Assembly (NCBI RefSeq): GCF_015999545.1
Contig: NZ_CP065546.1
Location: 1,116,001-1,180,000, forward strand
DNA from: Lysinibacillus sp. JNUCC-52
Lineage (GTDB): Bacteria; Bacillota; Bacilli; Bacillales_A; Planococcaceae
Direction: 5' to 3'
DNA length: 64,000 nucleotides
This document shows positions 1-8,659 of the stretch, piece after piece. Under the pieces are notes generated by a model. That model was not told the DNA's origin and did not search any database. It saw only the letters and a program-made list of their open reading frames with translations. The position numbers and the translations under genes are program-made. Numbering within the stretch: the stretch's first letter is position 1; the number at the start of each line of letters is the position of its first letter.

Positions 1-463
1 GTTCTACAAATCGTTTTTTGAGCGTATAGGCGAATGTTAAATTTATTTGTTGCCCAATAATTGCCCATACGAGCGCTTCAAATAAATCAGGAATACCTAT
101 TATTCGTAATCCATCATATTTTTTTACTAGTTGCTGCAAAATCTTATCTTTTTGTGCCATTTTATAAAATGGCGTCAAGTTTCTATCTAAGTCGAACCAT
201 TCCCTTATATAAGCTATCACTTGTACAACAGCAGTTTGGGAAGGTGTTTTAAGCGGAAAGTGAACTTTAATCTTTTGTCCGCTATAGCTAATTTTACATA
301 AAATAAATTCATTATGAATGTTTAGCAATTTGTATAATATTTTATTTTGTATCGTATGCAGTATTTCATGATTGGATCTAGCTAAAAATAATAAGCATTC
401 ATCATAGTTAAATAACATTGGCGTACTAATTTCAATGTAGCATTTTTCCTCTGACTGTTTCAT
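1..463 (-). CDS. alkA: DNA-3-methyladenine glycosylase II (AlkA-like), 5' part only
   Basis: The reading frame opens at an ATG at 463 and runs without a stop to the window edge, giving about 154 N-terminal residues. The visible end reads LFEALVWAIIGQQINLTFAY, the helix that begins the HhH-GPD glycosylase core in AlkA-type enzymes. The family excises 3-methyladenine and other alkylated bases, leaving abasic sites. The start codon overlaps the adaA stop as ATGA, implying translational coupling. The catalytic aspartate and the HhH motif lie outside the window, so activity cannot be judged. Pairing with an Ada-type sensor supports the call. Confidence 0.82.
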   Translation of the reverse strand, partial: MKQSEEKCYIEISTPMLFNYDECLLFLARSNHEILHTIQNKILYKLLNIHNEFILCKISYSGQKIKVHFPLKTPSQTAVVQVIAYIREWFDLDRNLTPFYKMAQKDKILQQLVKKYDGLRIIGIPDLFEALVWAIIGQQINLTFAYTLKKRFVE

Positions 464-1035
464 AATTCTAGCTCCTTATTTTGCCGATTGCGATATTCAG
501 TAGGAGAGCAGCTTTTTTGGCGCCGAAACACTTTGTAAAAATTAGAAGAACTAAGAAATCCTGTTTCAAAGCAAATTTCTAAAATCGTTAAATTCGTACT
601 CTTTAATAAATGTGCCGCTTTATCGATTCTTATTTTTTCTAAATAAGTACGTGGAGTTTCAGCAGTTGCTTGTTTAAATAATCGTTCGAGATGGAATGGG
701 CTTATCCCAACATGATTGGCAATTTGCTGCAACGTAAGCGTTTGCTTGTATTCTGTCATTAAAAATGATGTAACTACTTTGATAAGTTGCGCATGTGGGG
801 AGTGCTCAACTTCAGGTTGACACCGTTTACAAGCACGAAAACCTGCTTGTTCAACCTTTGTTCGATCATCATAAAATGCTACGTTTATTTTTTTGGGCTT
901 TCTTGACCTGCACGAGGGACGACAATAAATTTTTGTCGTTTTCACTGCTGTGAAAAATAATCCATCATAAGTTCGATCACAAGCAATGATTATCTCCCAC
1001 ATCTCATCAAACGAAAGATTGACGTTAATATCCAT
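460..1035 (-). CDS. adaA: Ada-type methylphosphotriester-DNA methyltransferase / AraC-type activator (AdaA)
   Basis: 191 residues, close to B. subtilis AdaA. The N-terminal Ada zinc domain has the four expected cysteines, C38 and C42 in YCRPSC and C69 and C72 in ACKRC. In the family C38 accepts a methyl group from DNA phosphotriesters, which turns the protein into an activator. Two AraC-type helix-turn-helix units follow at about 101-120 and 150-172. There is no C-terminal O6-methylguanine methyltransferase domain, so this is the split AdaA form. RBS GGAGGGG precedes the ATG. The partner here is alkA rather than adaB. Confidence 0.92.
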   Translation of the reverse strand: MDINVNLSFDEMWEIIIACDRTYDGLFFTAVKTTKIYCRPSCRSRKPKKINVAFYDDRTKVEQAGFRACKRCQPEVEHSPHAQLIKVVTSFLMTEYKQTLTLQQIANHVGISPFHLERLFKQATAETPRTYLEKIRIDKAAHLLKSTNLTILEICFETGFLSSSNFYKVFRRQKSCSPTEYRNRQNKELEL

Positions 1036-1054
1036 TAAACCCCTCCATTTTCAG

Positions 1055-1822
1055 CTATTCATATAAAAATGATGTATCTCTTGTCTCCATTAACTGTGTT
1101 GCATTTTTTGTTAAATAAGCCATGATTGTATCAGATAATACATTGCCAAAACTAAAACGTTTAACGCCTAATTGTTGTAGCGTCTGACAATTTGTTAGAC
1201 CTGGTAACGACATTAAATTTATTGGCGCATCAATCGCTGAAGTCATTTCTCTTATTTCATCATGATCTATCAACCCTGGTATAAAAATTCCACTAGCACC
1301 GCTGTCGACATATGCCTTCGCTCTTGTCATTGTTTCTAAAAAGGGCTGCTCCATTTGAAAATATGTATCTGTCCTTGCGTTAATAAAAAAGTCTTTATAA
1401 CCATGTTGATCTAACATCGTTCTCATTTCTGCTAATAGGGAACAATGTTCATTAATATTTCTTAGTCCTTTTTGTTGTTTTAGTGAATCCTCAATATTAA
1501 TACCTGCCACGCCAACATCGGCTGTTCTTAATACATTCTCTAATATTGTTTTCGTATCGCTTCCATACCCTGATTCAATATCCGCTGAAACTGGAATATT
1601 GACATTCTCGGTAATTGTTTTAATTATAGCTAAATGTCTGTTAAAATCGATACATTCACCGTCTGTATATCCAAGCGAATTTGCGATTCCCCAGCTTGTC
1701 GTTCCTATAGCTTTAAAACCCGCCTTTTCTAACGTTAATGCGGATAATAAATCCCAAACATTCCCTAATAATAATAAATCTTGTGTTGTATGTAACGCAT
1801 TGAATGTTTTTATTGTCGTCAT
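1055..1822 (-). CDS. isocitrate lyase/PEP mutase family protein
   Basis: 255 residues forming a PEP mutase/isocitrate lyase type TIM barrel. SADIESGYG (79-87) supplies the DxE metal ligands D81 and E83, and NIED (109-112) is the second conserved metal-binding patch. Members of this subgroup act as oxaloacetate decarboxylases, 2-methylisocitrate lyase-like enzymes or phosphonopyruvate enzymes. The isocitrate lyase KKCGH loop is absent, so it is not AceA. It lies 19 bp upstream of adaA on the same strand and probably shares its transcript. The exact substrate cannot be read from sequence. Confidence 0.8.
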   Translation of the reverse strand: MTTIKTFNALHTTQDLLLLGNVWDLLSALTLEKAGFKAIGTTSWGIANSLGYTDGECIDFNRHLAIIKTITENVNIPVSADIESGYGSDTKTILENVLRTADVGVAGINIEDSLKQQKGLRNINEHCSLLAEMRTMLDQHGYKDFFINARTDTYFQMEQPFLETMTRAKAYVDSGASGIFIPGLIDHDEIREMTSAIDAPINLMSLPGLTNCQTLQQLGVKRFSFGNVLSDTIMAYLTKNATQLMETRDTSFLYE

Positions 1823-1955
1823 ATTTAATCCCCCTATACATGATAGATATCATCTTAACAGGGGTGCATCAGACATTTCGTCCTCATTCTTGCTCTTATG
1901 GTCCATTGCAGACACTTATATAACATTAAAAAGCTACATCATTGCACCAATTATT

Positions 1956-1992
1956 AAAAGTCCCTCCTAGCATAATGCTAAAAGGGACCTTT
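1956..1992 (-). terminator. rho-independent terminator after dinG
   Basis: Long inverted repeat with arms at about 1957-1974 and 1976-1992, directly after the dinG stop. On the minus strand the hairpin is followed by TTTTAATAATT. Confidence 0.8.
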
Positions 1993-1993
1993 A

Positions 1994-4762
1994 TTATTTC
2001 TGCCAATTACTTAATTCTTTTAATAGCTCTGGTAATTGTAATTTCCTTACATTTATCGGTGGTAATGCATGAATAAATTCTTTTCCATAGGATTTTGTGC
2101 TAATACGGCGATCTAACACAATAAATGCGCCCTTATCTTGCGATGAACGAATTAATCGGCCAAACCCTTGCTTAAAACGCATAATGGCTTCAGGTAAAGA
2201 AAGCTCAGTAAATGAGTTGCGCCCTTGCAGTGTGATATGTTTGGCACGCGCTTTGAACACGGGCTCTTCTGGAGAAGAGAACGGTAGTCGTACTACGATA
2301 ACCGAAGAAAGTGCGTCACCTGGAACGTCTACACCTTCCCAAAAGCTATTTGTTCCAAATAACACTGCTTGGCTAAATTTCTGAAATGACTTGAGAATAC
2401 GCATTCGACTACCACCTGTCACACCTTGTGCGAAGAGCATATAGTCATCGAGCAGCTCACTATCCTGTATGAGCTCAACCGTTTTGCGCAACATATCTTG
2501 TGCAGTGAATAGCACAAAGCAGCGGCCTTCCGTCATACGAACCGTACGTGTAATGGCATGTGCAACCGCCTCTATATATTCCGCCTGTGTAACTTGTTGA
2601 ATATCTGGCATATCCGTGACGATAAATGCCTTTGCCCCTGCGTAGTACGACGGATGTGCCTGTAACTTTACGACCTCCACACTGTCTGAAATACCTAACT
2701 GACGTGTAATAAAACGTTCATTACCTGGCACGGTTAACGTACCAGAAGTCCAGACGATACTTGCTTGGTGACGGAGTGGCGCAAGCACCTTCTCAATGAT
2801 TGGTGTAACATTTACTGGCTTTTTAAAGACATGTAGACTACCTGGGACACTGCGCAAATCAAACTCAAACCACACTGAATTATCCTCATGGGGTAATAGG
2901 AAAATTTCCTCCCATTCGGCAATTCTTAGCTTCATTTCACGAATCCAATAATGCCACTCAGATACAATAAATATTTCATTTTTGTCTAATTGTTCAATAT
3001 TATTTTCAAATGCTTTGCCCGCTTCCACTGCAAGGTCTAGCCATTGCTGTAATAATTTGCTGACTTGTAAGAGTGGCTCTTTTGCAAGAGATACATCCTC
3101 TAAAAACAGTGTACACTTGCTACTAGTCTGTTTGCCTTTAATCTGCTGTTGCACTTTTTGTACGACACGCTGAATTGTTTCATCGAACACACGCTGTAGG
3201 CGTATAAATTGCTTGTCAAGTTGCTGTAAACTTTGCATCGGAATGCGTTGCTTCTTTTTAGCCGCCTGACTAAATTGCTGAAAGAGGGCTGTTTCTTCCA
3301 TTGTACCAATTTGTCCAAAAATATATTTCCATTGAGTATACGAAAAGACCGTTTCATCTTGTTGCATAGCTGCTTGAATAACTTGATGTGCTTCATCAAT
3401 AATCCAACCATCAATTTGTGTAAAAATGGGTGTTTGTCGAACTAAATCACTAATGACCATTGAGTGATTTGTCACGATACAGTCCGCTGTTGCACTATTT
3501 TTTAACGCTTGCTCGTAGAAATCAAAGCCCTTTGTCGGTTTGTCATCAGGTATTTTACGGATTTTTTCTAAAAACAGTTGCCCTCCGCCCGAAACATTAA
3601 GTTCACTTAACACACCAGTTTGCGTTTTTGTTAGCCATACAAGCAATTGTAAAATTGTAAAGGTATCATCATAGGATTCATCCGCATATGCCATACACTG
3701 CTCAAAGCGTGCGAGGTCAATATAATGCTGCATGCCTTTAAGGACAGCTACATTTACTTTTGTACCAAGAATTTTTTCGATTTTCGGTAGTTCCTCTTCG
3801 ACGAGCTGCTCTTGTAAATGTGCTGTATACGTACTGATCGCTATCTTTTTATTGTGCGCTCGCGCATATAAAATACTAGGTAAAAGATATCCAACTGTTT
3901 TTCCGATGCCTGTCGAAGCCTCGATAACGCATTCTTTTTTCGTATTCAATGCTTGCCAAATCGTATCCATCATTGCAAATTGTGCTGGTCTTTGCTCAAA
4001 GTTAGGCATAGCCTTTGTCATCATTGCTTCTTTATCTTTAGCAGTTTGAGGGTAAGGTAATAGCTCAGACTGAAAAACCTGTTTTTGACGTCCATCACAA
4101 ATTGCAAAATTTCGATAGTAGGTAATATTTTCATCAGTTGAACTTTGATGGCGTTTTATTTGTAATGCCTCAAAGAAGAGCTGAGATAAGTTAGATTTTA
4201 ATCGGAACGAGCGTTTATGCATTTGTTCCAGCGTTAGTTGTGGAAGGTTAAGAAGCTCCTCCCAACAATGTTTAAAAAGCTCAGCTGTTGCAAGCGCATC
4301 ATCGTCCGCTCTATGTGCATTTTCAAGCTCGATATTTAAATCGGCTGCTAAATCACCTAGCTTAAAACTTAGTGACATAGGAAATAATATTTTTGCTAGC
4401 TCTACCGTATCCATTTTCTTACCATGCCATTTTGGTAAACCAGCTCGTTTGAATTCTGCTTGTAAAAAGGATAAGTCAAAATCGGTATTATGCGCGACAA
4501 AAACACTATCGGCAATTAATTCATATATGTAGTCCGCATGTGCCTCGAACGGCAATGCATCCTTAACATCCTCGTCCGTAATATGCGTTAAATCTTGAAT
4601 AAAGGATGGAATAGATTTTCCTGGATGAATAAATTTCGTATAGGTGCGCTCTATTTTCCAATCCTTCATAATGACAATGGCAATTTGGATCATACGGTCA
4701 CCATTTGCTGGAGAATGACCTGTCGTCTCCAAATCAACAATTGCATACTTTTGACTTTCCAT
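1994..4762 (-). CDS. dinG: DinG-family protein: DnaQ-like exonuclease fused to superfamily 2 helicase-like domain
   Basis: 922 residues from the chosen ATG; the frame extends 8 codons further upstream, but this ATG aligns with B. subtilis DinG. The first 170 residues are a DEDD exonuclease: IVDLETTG (DxE), HNTDFD and HRADDDA. A helicase-like region follows with Walker A EASTGIGKT, a DEAH box (IIDEAH) and a C-terminal motif QGFGRLIRS. Staphylococcal DinG of this architecture is a 3'-5' exonuclease with little helicase activity, so helicase function should not be assumed. No iron-sulfur cysteine cluster typical of E. coli DinG is evident. It is the last gene of the pan/dinG neighbourhood. Confidence 0.9.
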   Translation of the reverse strand: MESQKYAIVDLETTGHSPANGDRMIQIAIVIMKDWKIERTYTKFIHPGKSIPSFIQDLTHITDEDVKDALPFEAHADYIYELIADSVFVAHNTDFDLSFLQAEFKRAGLPKWHGKKMDTVELAKILFPMSLSFKLGDLAADLNIELENAHRADDDALATAELFKHCWEELLNLPQLTLEQMHKRSFRLKSNLSQLFFEALQIKRHQSSTDENITYYRNFAICDGRQKQVFQSELLPYPQTAKDKEAMMTKAMPNFEQRPAQFAMMDTIWQALNTKKECVIEASTGIGKTVGYLLPSILYARAHNKKIAISTYTAHLQEQLVEEELPKIEKILGTKVNVAVLKGMQHYIDLARFEQCMAYADESYDDTFTILQLLVWLTKTQTGVLSELNVSGGGQLFLEKIRKIPDDKPTKGFDFYEQALKNSATADCIVTNHSMVISDLVRQTPIFTQIDGWIIDEAHQVIQAAMQQDETVFSYTQWKYIFGQIGTMEETALFQQFSQAAKKKQRIPMQSLQQLDKQFIRLQRVFDETIQRVVQKVQQQIKGKQTSSKCTLFLEDVSLAKEPLLQVSKLLQQWLDLAVEAGKAFENNIEQLDKNEIFIVSEWHYWIREMKLRIAEWEEIFLLPHEDNSVWFEFDLRSVPGSLHVFKKPVNVTPIIEKVLAPLRHQASIVWTSGTLTVPGNERFITRQLGISDSVEVVKLQAHPSYYAGAKAFIVTDMPDIQQVTQAEYIEAVAHAITRTVRMTEGRCFVLFTAQDMLRKTVELIQDSELLDDYMLFAQGVTGGSRMRILKSFQKFSQAVLFGTNSFWEGVDVPGDALSSVIVVRLPFSSPEEPVFKARAKHITLQGRNSFTELSLPEAIMRFKQGFGRLIRSSQDKGAFIVLDRRISTKSYGKEFIHALPPINVRKLQLPELLKELSNWQK

Positions 4763-4904
4763 CATACATCTCAACTCACAGTTCACATTAGATAGATGAA
4801 TTTTATCATAAATTCATCTCGCTGGTCATCCTTCCGCCATCTTGGATGAAAGAAAATGCTTTTTCGCTAATGTTTTTCCATAAAACTCCTCAAAATTGTT
4901 TGAA

Positions 4905-4929
4905 AATTGAGTGAGTGTCTGATACTTTA
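4905..4929 (+). repeat. short dispersed repeat (GTGAGTGTCTGATACT type)
   Basis: TTGAGTGAGTGTCTGATACT resembles TTGTGTGAGTGACTGGCACT at 5110-5134 in the same orientation. Related GTGNCNGGCAC words occur at 41840-41855 and 45985-46005. Confidence 0.6.
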
Positions 4930-4967
4930 ACATAGACAACTAGCAATACATAGGCTTCTAAAAGCGG

Positions 4968-5079
4968 AAAAATCCACTTCGCTTTCCGCGGGCACATTGT
5001 AAGCCGCAACCGTCGCTATCGCGCCGCCTGTTGCGTCTTACATTGTGTGCTGTTCCCGCAGGAGTCTTCGTGGATTTTT
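4968..5079. repeat. palindromic intergenic element, copy 1
   Basis: Nested inverted repeats. Outer arms AAAAATCCAC (4968-4977) and GTGGATTTTT (5070-5079) are perfect complements. Inner 18-bp arms at 4993-5010 and 5030-5047 pair at 16 of 18 positions. Conserved blocks shared with copy 2 at 61873-61980 are CGCTTTCCGCGGGCAC, the loop CGTCGCTNTCGCGCCGCC and GCTGTTCCCGCAGGAGTC. Similar GC-rich palindromes are scattered in Bacillales genomes (recollection, not searched). Confidence 0.85.
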
Positions 5080-5109
5080 ACTCGACTATACAAAAATGAC
5101 TTGCATTGA

Positions 5110-5134
5110 AATTGTGTGAGTGACTGGCACTATA
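5110..5134 (+). repeat. short dispersed repeat (GTGAGTGACTGGCACT type)
   Basis: Second copy of the short repeat, on the other side of the palindromic element and immediately after the panD stop. Confidence 0.6.
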
Positions 5135-5513
5135 AGATAGTTGCTTCAGGCTCGTAGGCAATCATTTCTTTAATTGTATTGCCTTCTCCCATAATTGCTA
5201 CTGTTGGTTTATGTTCTTTTGCCTCTGCATTATCTATATAAACATAAGAGATAATGATAACAATGTCTCCACGTTGGACGAGGCGCGCTGCTGCACCATT
5301 TACACAAATAACGCCTGAACCACGCTCACCTGCAATAATATAAGTTTCAAAGCGAGCACCATTATTATTATTTACGATATGCACTTTCTCGTTTGGTAGC
5401 ATACCGACTGCATCTAGTATATTCTCATCAATTGTGATAGATCCTACATAATTTAAATCCGCTTCCGTAACTGTAGCACGGTGGATTTTACTATTCATCA
5501 TCATTCTTAACAT
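5130..5513 (-). CDS. panD: aspartate 1-decarboxylase proenzyme (pyruvoyl-dependent)
   Basis: 127 residues, the same length as B. subtilis PanD. It decarboxylates L-aspartate to beta-alanine for pantothenate synthesis. The self-cleavage site is visible as [10 protein letters not shown]: cleavage between G24 and S25 creates the pyruvoyl group. Conserved [11 protein letters not shown] and [14 protein letters not shown] segments follow. Its ATG lies one base past the panC stop, so panC and panD are translationally close and co-transcribed. Confidence 0.97.
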   Translation of the reverse strand: MLRMMMNSKIHRATVTEADLNYVGSITIDENILDAVGMLPNEKVHIVNNNNGARFETYIIAGERGSGVICVNGAAARLVQRGDIVIIISYVYIDNAEAKEHKPTVAIMGEGNTIKEMIAYEPEATIL

Positions 5514-5514
5514 A

Positions 5515-6369
5515 TTATTTTCCTTCTTTCACATTAAAAATACAATTATCGATTAAACGTGTTTGTCCGATATAAACAGCAGTTGCTAAAAGGACTTGTT
5601 CCGTTTGAGCTGTTACAGGGAGTAGGTCTGGGTAAGCTAATAATTCGATATAGTCAATTTTGCCATGTGTGCTTTTAGTAATGTGAGCCTGTGCTTTTGC
5701 CAATGCCCCAGTTGCATCACCATTTGCTAAAAAACTGTCTTTTGCAAGCTGTAAAGCCTCATATATAGCTGGTGCTTCACTGCGATCTTTAGCACTCAAG
5801 TAGACATTACGCGAAGATTTTGCTAAACCATCTTCCTCACGTACGATAGGCACGACACGCATTTCTAAAGGAAAATGATAATCACGTACCATCGTAGCGA
5901 TAATAGCCGCTTGCTGCGCATCCTTTTGACCGAAGTACGCACGGGTTGGCTGCGTTAAGTGAAATAAAATAGATACGACCTGTAATACGCCATCAAAATG
6001 ACCTGGTCGACTTGCCCCACATAAAATGGTTGCCTGTTCGCCTGCATGGATGAAAATTCCACCATTATGCGGATATATCTCGTCAACACTTGGTGCAAAG
6101 ACAATATCTACACCTACAGATTGTGCTAAAGCCTTGTCACGTTCTAAATCACGAGGATAACTTTCAAAGTCCTCATTTGGACCAAATTGCGTCGGATTAA
6201 CGAATATACTCATCACAACAAGGTCATTTTCCGCACGAGCTTTTGAGGCTAATGTTAAATGGCCTTCATGCAAATAACCCATCGTTGGCACTAATCCAAT
6301 GGTTTTTTGTGTTAGCTTAGCTGCTTGTATTTCTGCAGTTAGTGCTTCGATTGTTGTAATGACTTTCAT
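5515..6369 (-). CDS. panC: pantothenate synthetase
   Basis: 284 residues, normal length. It joins pantoate and beta-alanine using ATP through a pantoyl-adenylate. The nucleotide-binding signature [13 protein letters not shown] is at about 28-40, and GQKDAQQAA and the KSSRNVYLS loop are in the expected order. The ATG follows directly after the panB stop (TAAATG). It is the middle gene of panBCD. Confidence 0.97.
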   Translation of the reverse strand: MKVITTIEALTAEIQAAKLTQKTIGLVPTMGYLHEGHLTLASKARAENDLVVMSIFVNPTQFGPNEDFESYPRDLERDKALAQSVGVDIVFAPSVDEIYPHNGGIFIHAGEQATILCGASRPGHFDGVLQVVSILFHLTQPTRAYFGQKDAQQAAIIATMVRDYHFPLEMRVVPIVREEDGLAKSSRNVYLSAKDRSEAPAIYEALQLAKDSFLANGDATGALAKAQAHITKSTHGKIDYIELLAYPDLLPVTAQTEQVLLATAVYIGQTRLIDNCIFNVKEGK

Positions 6370-7206
6370 TTATTTAACGCCTCCGTATAGCTGATCTAAT
6401 GCTTCATCCTTCATCGTGAAGGAGTGTTTTATTGTTGGGAATGTCCCTGCTTTCACTGCATTTACAAAACTTTCAATACCACTACTTGCTTCACTTCCCA
6501 TATCGGCGAAGCGTTCCACAAATTTTGGCACATGATGTGATCCATAGCTTAGCATGTCATGGAAAACTAACACTTGTCCATCTGCCTCAAGTCCAGCGCC
6601 AATGCCAATCGTCGGAATCATTAGTGCAGCGGATACTAACTCTGTTAGCTGATGTGGAATACATTCTAATACAATGGCACAAGCCCCCGCAGCTTCACAC
6701 TTTTTGGCATCCTCAATAAGTTGTTGTGCCTGTTCAGCTGTCTTCCCCTGTACCTTGTAGCCACCAAGTACGCCTGCTAATTGCGGTTGCAATCCTAAAT
6801 GGGCAACGACAGGGATACCTGCTGATGTTAATTTACGGATTACTGGCAATACATCCCCTGCTCCCTCTAGCTTAAGAGCATCTGCCCCTGTTTCCTGCAT
6901 CATGGATACCGCTGTTTTTAAAGTGTCGTTAATCTCACCTTGATAAGACCCAAATGGCATATCCACAATCATAAATGTATTTTTTGCCCCGCGACGTACA
7001 GCTTTTGCATGATGGACCATATCCGCAACCGTTACTGGCATCGTTGATGAATAACCAAGCACAACCATTCCAAGCGAATCGCCTACAAGAATCATTTCAA
7101 CACCTGCTTCCTCAGCAAATGTTGCGGATGGATAATCGTATGCCGTTAACATAACGATTTTCTCTCCTGCTGCTTTCATTTTTAAAAAATCTGATGTTGT
7201 CTTCAT
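6370..7206 (-). CDS. panB: 3-methyl-2-oxobutanoate hydroxymethyltransferase
   Basis: 278 residues from ATG 7206, chosen because AAAGGAGGACTACACA lies just upstream; the open frame continues 11 codons further into the leader. PanB transfers a hydroxymethyl group from 5,10-methylene-THF to 2-oxoisovalerate, giving ketopantoate. Conserved features are VGDSLGMV with the metal-binding aspartate near the N-terminus, KLEGAG and IGIGAG. It is first gene of panBCD. A terminator-like hairpin sits 24 bp upstream of the start, suggesting leader-based control. Confidence 0.96.
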   Translation of the reverse strand: MKTTSDFLKMKAAGEKIVMLTAYDYPSATFAEEAGVEMILVGDSLGMVVLGYSSTMPVTVADMVHHAKAVRRGAKNTFMIVDMPFGSYQGEINDTLKTAVSMMQETGADALKLEGAGDVLPVIRKLTSAGIPVVAHLGLQPQLAGVLGGYKVQGKTAEQAQQLIEDAKKCEAAGACAIVLECIPHQLTELVSAALMIPTIGIGAGLEADGQVLVFHDMLSYGSHHVPKFVERFADMGSEASSGIESFVNAVKAGTFPTIKHSFTMKDEALDQLYGGVK

Positions 7207-7229
7207 TGTGTAGTCCTCCTTTTTTAAGG

Positions 7230-7275
7230 AAAAAAACAAAAAGACCTTTCTATTCCGAAAATGGACAGAAAGGTC
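7230..7275 (-). terminator. terminator-like hairpin in the panB leader
   Basis: On the minus strand a 9-bp stem GACCTTTCT/AGAAAGGTC (7267-7275 with 7243-7251) is followed at once by TTTTTGTTTTTTT, just before the panB RBS. No minus-strand gene lies upstream that it would terminate, since the next gene upstream (padR) is divergent. An attenuation role for panBCD is therefore likely. Confidence 0.72.
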
Positions 7276-7746
7276 ATGGGTTCGTTCAGAACTGTTTTAC
7301 CCCATTGTCAACAGATTAGTAGGCTTTTGTATGCCTATGCAAATAACAATCCGTGACATGACGTTGAGGCTTTCACTTCATTTAACCAACTAGAAACAAG
7401 CCATTACAATTTTGTAGGTAGACTGTTTCCACTCAATCAAGTTAAATTTTGAACGCATCGTTTTCTTCCGTCCCTGTCTATAAAGATCAAGGCAGATATT
7501 TGTTGTAATTTGTAAATCAATTTTGAAGGTGCCGTTCACAAAGGATACTGCCCTTCAGCACTACTATAACAGATTCCAATTAATCTTCAAATATTTTTTT
7601 CTAGTAATTGACTTCCCGCTAAAATTTCCCTCTCCCATTATTTTCACAAAAATTGACAAACACATACTATACGTCATATACTATCAGCATACTATACAGC
7701 ATATAATATAAAACCTTGTATAGGTAATTGAATGTGAGGTGGAAAG
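7240..7746. promoter_or_regulatory. 507-bp divergent regulatory region between panB and padR
   Basis: No gene is supported. The panB side, read on the minus strand, has several potential hairpins: TAGGC/GCCTA around 7321-7337, ATGGG/CCCAT around 7275-7304, and then the terminator-like stem at 7230-7275. The padR side holds a promoter with repeated ATACTAT words (7653-7710). A convincing panB promoter was not identified. Confidence 0.6.
7653..7710 (+). promoter_or_regulatory. promoter and repeated operator-like sites of the padR operon
   Basis: TTGACA at 7653-7658, 18-bp spacer, TATACT at 7677-7682. Overlapping the -10 are four head-to-tail units of about 12 bp beginning CATACTATAC, CATATACTAT, CATACTATAC and CATATAATAT (7663-7710). 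Repeats placed over a promoter next to a repressor gene suggest autoregulation by PadR; that is inference. Confidence 0.6.
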
Positions 7747-8067
7747 ATGACATTTCAGCTAGGCTCCGCATTACTCGACGCTTGTGTACTTGCAATTGTT
7801 GATAAGGAGGATGCATACGGCTACTCATTAACACAGCAAGTACAATCTGTGATGGATATATCCGAATCAACACTGTATCCAGTATTGCGCCGTTTACAAA
7901 AAGCGAACTACCTAACAACCTATGATCAACCTTACCAAGGGAGAAATAGACGGTATTACCAAATAACCGAGCAAGGGCGGATACGATTGCTAGAGCTTTT
8001 ACAGGAATGGCAAATGTATAAGCAAAAAGTTGACTGTGTACTTTTAGGAGGGAAATTAGATGGATAG
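7747..8067 (+). CDS. PadR-family transcriptional regulator
   Basis: 106 residues, a short PadR protein with a winged helix covering most of the chain: DKEDAYGYSLTQQVQSVMDI, ESTLYPVLRRLQ (recognition helix) and GRNRRYYQITEQGR (wing). RBS GAGGTGGAAAG precedes the ATG. Its end overlaps the next gene by 8 bp. PadR/HAAS/DUF4097 trios are common in Firmicutes and often respond to envelope stress or antimicrobials. The effector is unknown. Confidence 0.9.
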   Translation: MTFQLGSALLDACVLAIVDKEDAYGYSLTQQVQSVMDISESTLYPVLRRLQKANYLTTYDQPYQGRNRRYYQITEQGRIRLLELLQEWQMYKQKVDCVLLGGKLDG

Positions 8068-8659
8068 AGCTAGCTATTTAAGAAAGCTACGCAGCAAATT
8101 AAGTCGGCTTCCAGCGCACGAGCTAAATGCTGCGCTTGTCTATTATGAAGAGTATTTTGATGAAGCAGGTGTAGAAAACGAACAGCAAGTCATTGCGCAA
8201 CTAGGGTCTCCCTCTGTTGTTGCCTCACAAATAATGGCTGATTTTGCCATAAAGGATTTAGATGCAACACCCGCATCTACAAAGAAAAATATGACCGCGA
8301 TTTGGCTCATTATTCTAGCAATATTATCGGCACCACTATCAATACCATTACTTGCAGTTGCAGTAGCACTAATTATATCGGTTGGAGCCGTCATTTTCAG
8401 CTTTGTTGTGGCGATTGTAGCAACAGTTTTAAGTATCTTTTTAGGTGGTGTTGTTGCACTTATTGCAGGTTTCTTTGTGTTAACAGAGCACTGGCCAACG
8501 GCACTTCTCTTTATAGGAATAGGGCTAATTGTTACTGGATTGGGCGTTCTCCTTTTCCCAGCCGTAGCGCGCTTGATTAAAAAAATTGGTCTTGTTTGTG
8601 TAGAAGTTTTGGCAAGTTTATTCCGTAAAATCACAAAAAAGCGTAAAGGGGGATTTTAG
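8060..8659 (+). CDS. DUF1700 / HAAS-domain membrane protein
   Basis: 199 residues. The first ~75 residues form the HAAS-type helical domain (YLRKLRSKLSRLPAHELNAA, YYEEYFDEAG, LGSPSVVASQI). About four hydrophobic membrane segments follow from residue 83 to 180, and a basic tail ends the chain. HAAS domains are thought to couple a PadR regulator to membrane events. RBS AGGAGGG; it overlaps padR and is followed directly by the DUF4097 gene. Confidence 0.87.
   Translation: MDRASYLRKLRSKLSRLPAHELNAALVYYEEYFDEAGVENEQQVIAQLGSPSVVASQIMADFAIKDLDATPASTKKNMTAIWLIILAILSAPLSIPLLAVAVALIISVGAVIFSFVVAIVATVLSIFLGGVVALIAGFFVLTEHWPTALLFIGIGLIVTGLGVLLFPAVARLIKKIGLVCVEVLASLFRKITKKRKGGF

Larger units (their letters stand above)
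4787..5129. other. 343-bp intergenic region between panD and dinG
   Basis: No credible gene. It holds a 112-bp palindromic repeat (4968-5079) and two copies of a short GTGAGTG-containing repeat on either side of it (about 4905-4929 and 5110-5134). The dinG start lies just beyond the low-coordinate end. No clear promoter for dinG was recognised. Confidence 0.8.

Noticed and set aside
1599..1970. plus-strand frame of 123 residues over the PEP-mutase-like gene
   Set aside because: Opposite strand of a well-supported gene, no domain, shadow frame.
4968..5079. rho-independent terminator
   Set aside because: The stem is far longer than usual, lacks a U-tract directly after it and recurs elsewhere with conserved loop sequence.
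7230..7520. T-box leader for panB
   Set aside because: The T-box antiterminator consensus AGGGTGGNACCGCG is not present and pantothenate is not an aminoacyl-tRNA system.
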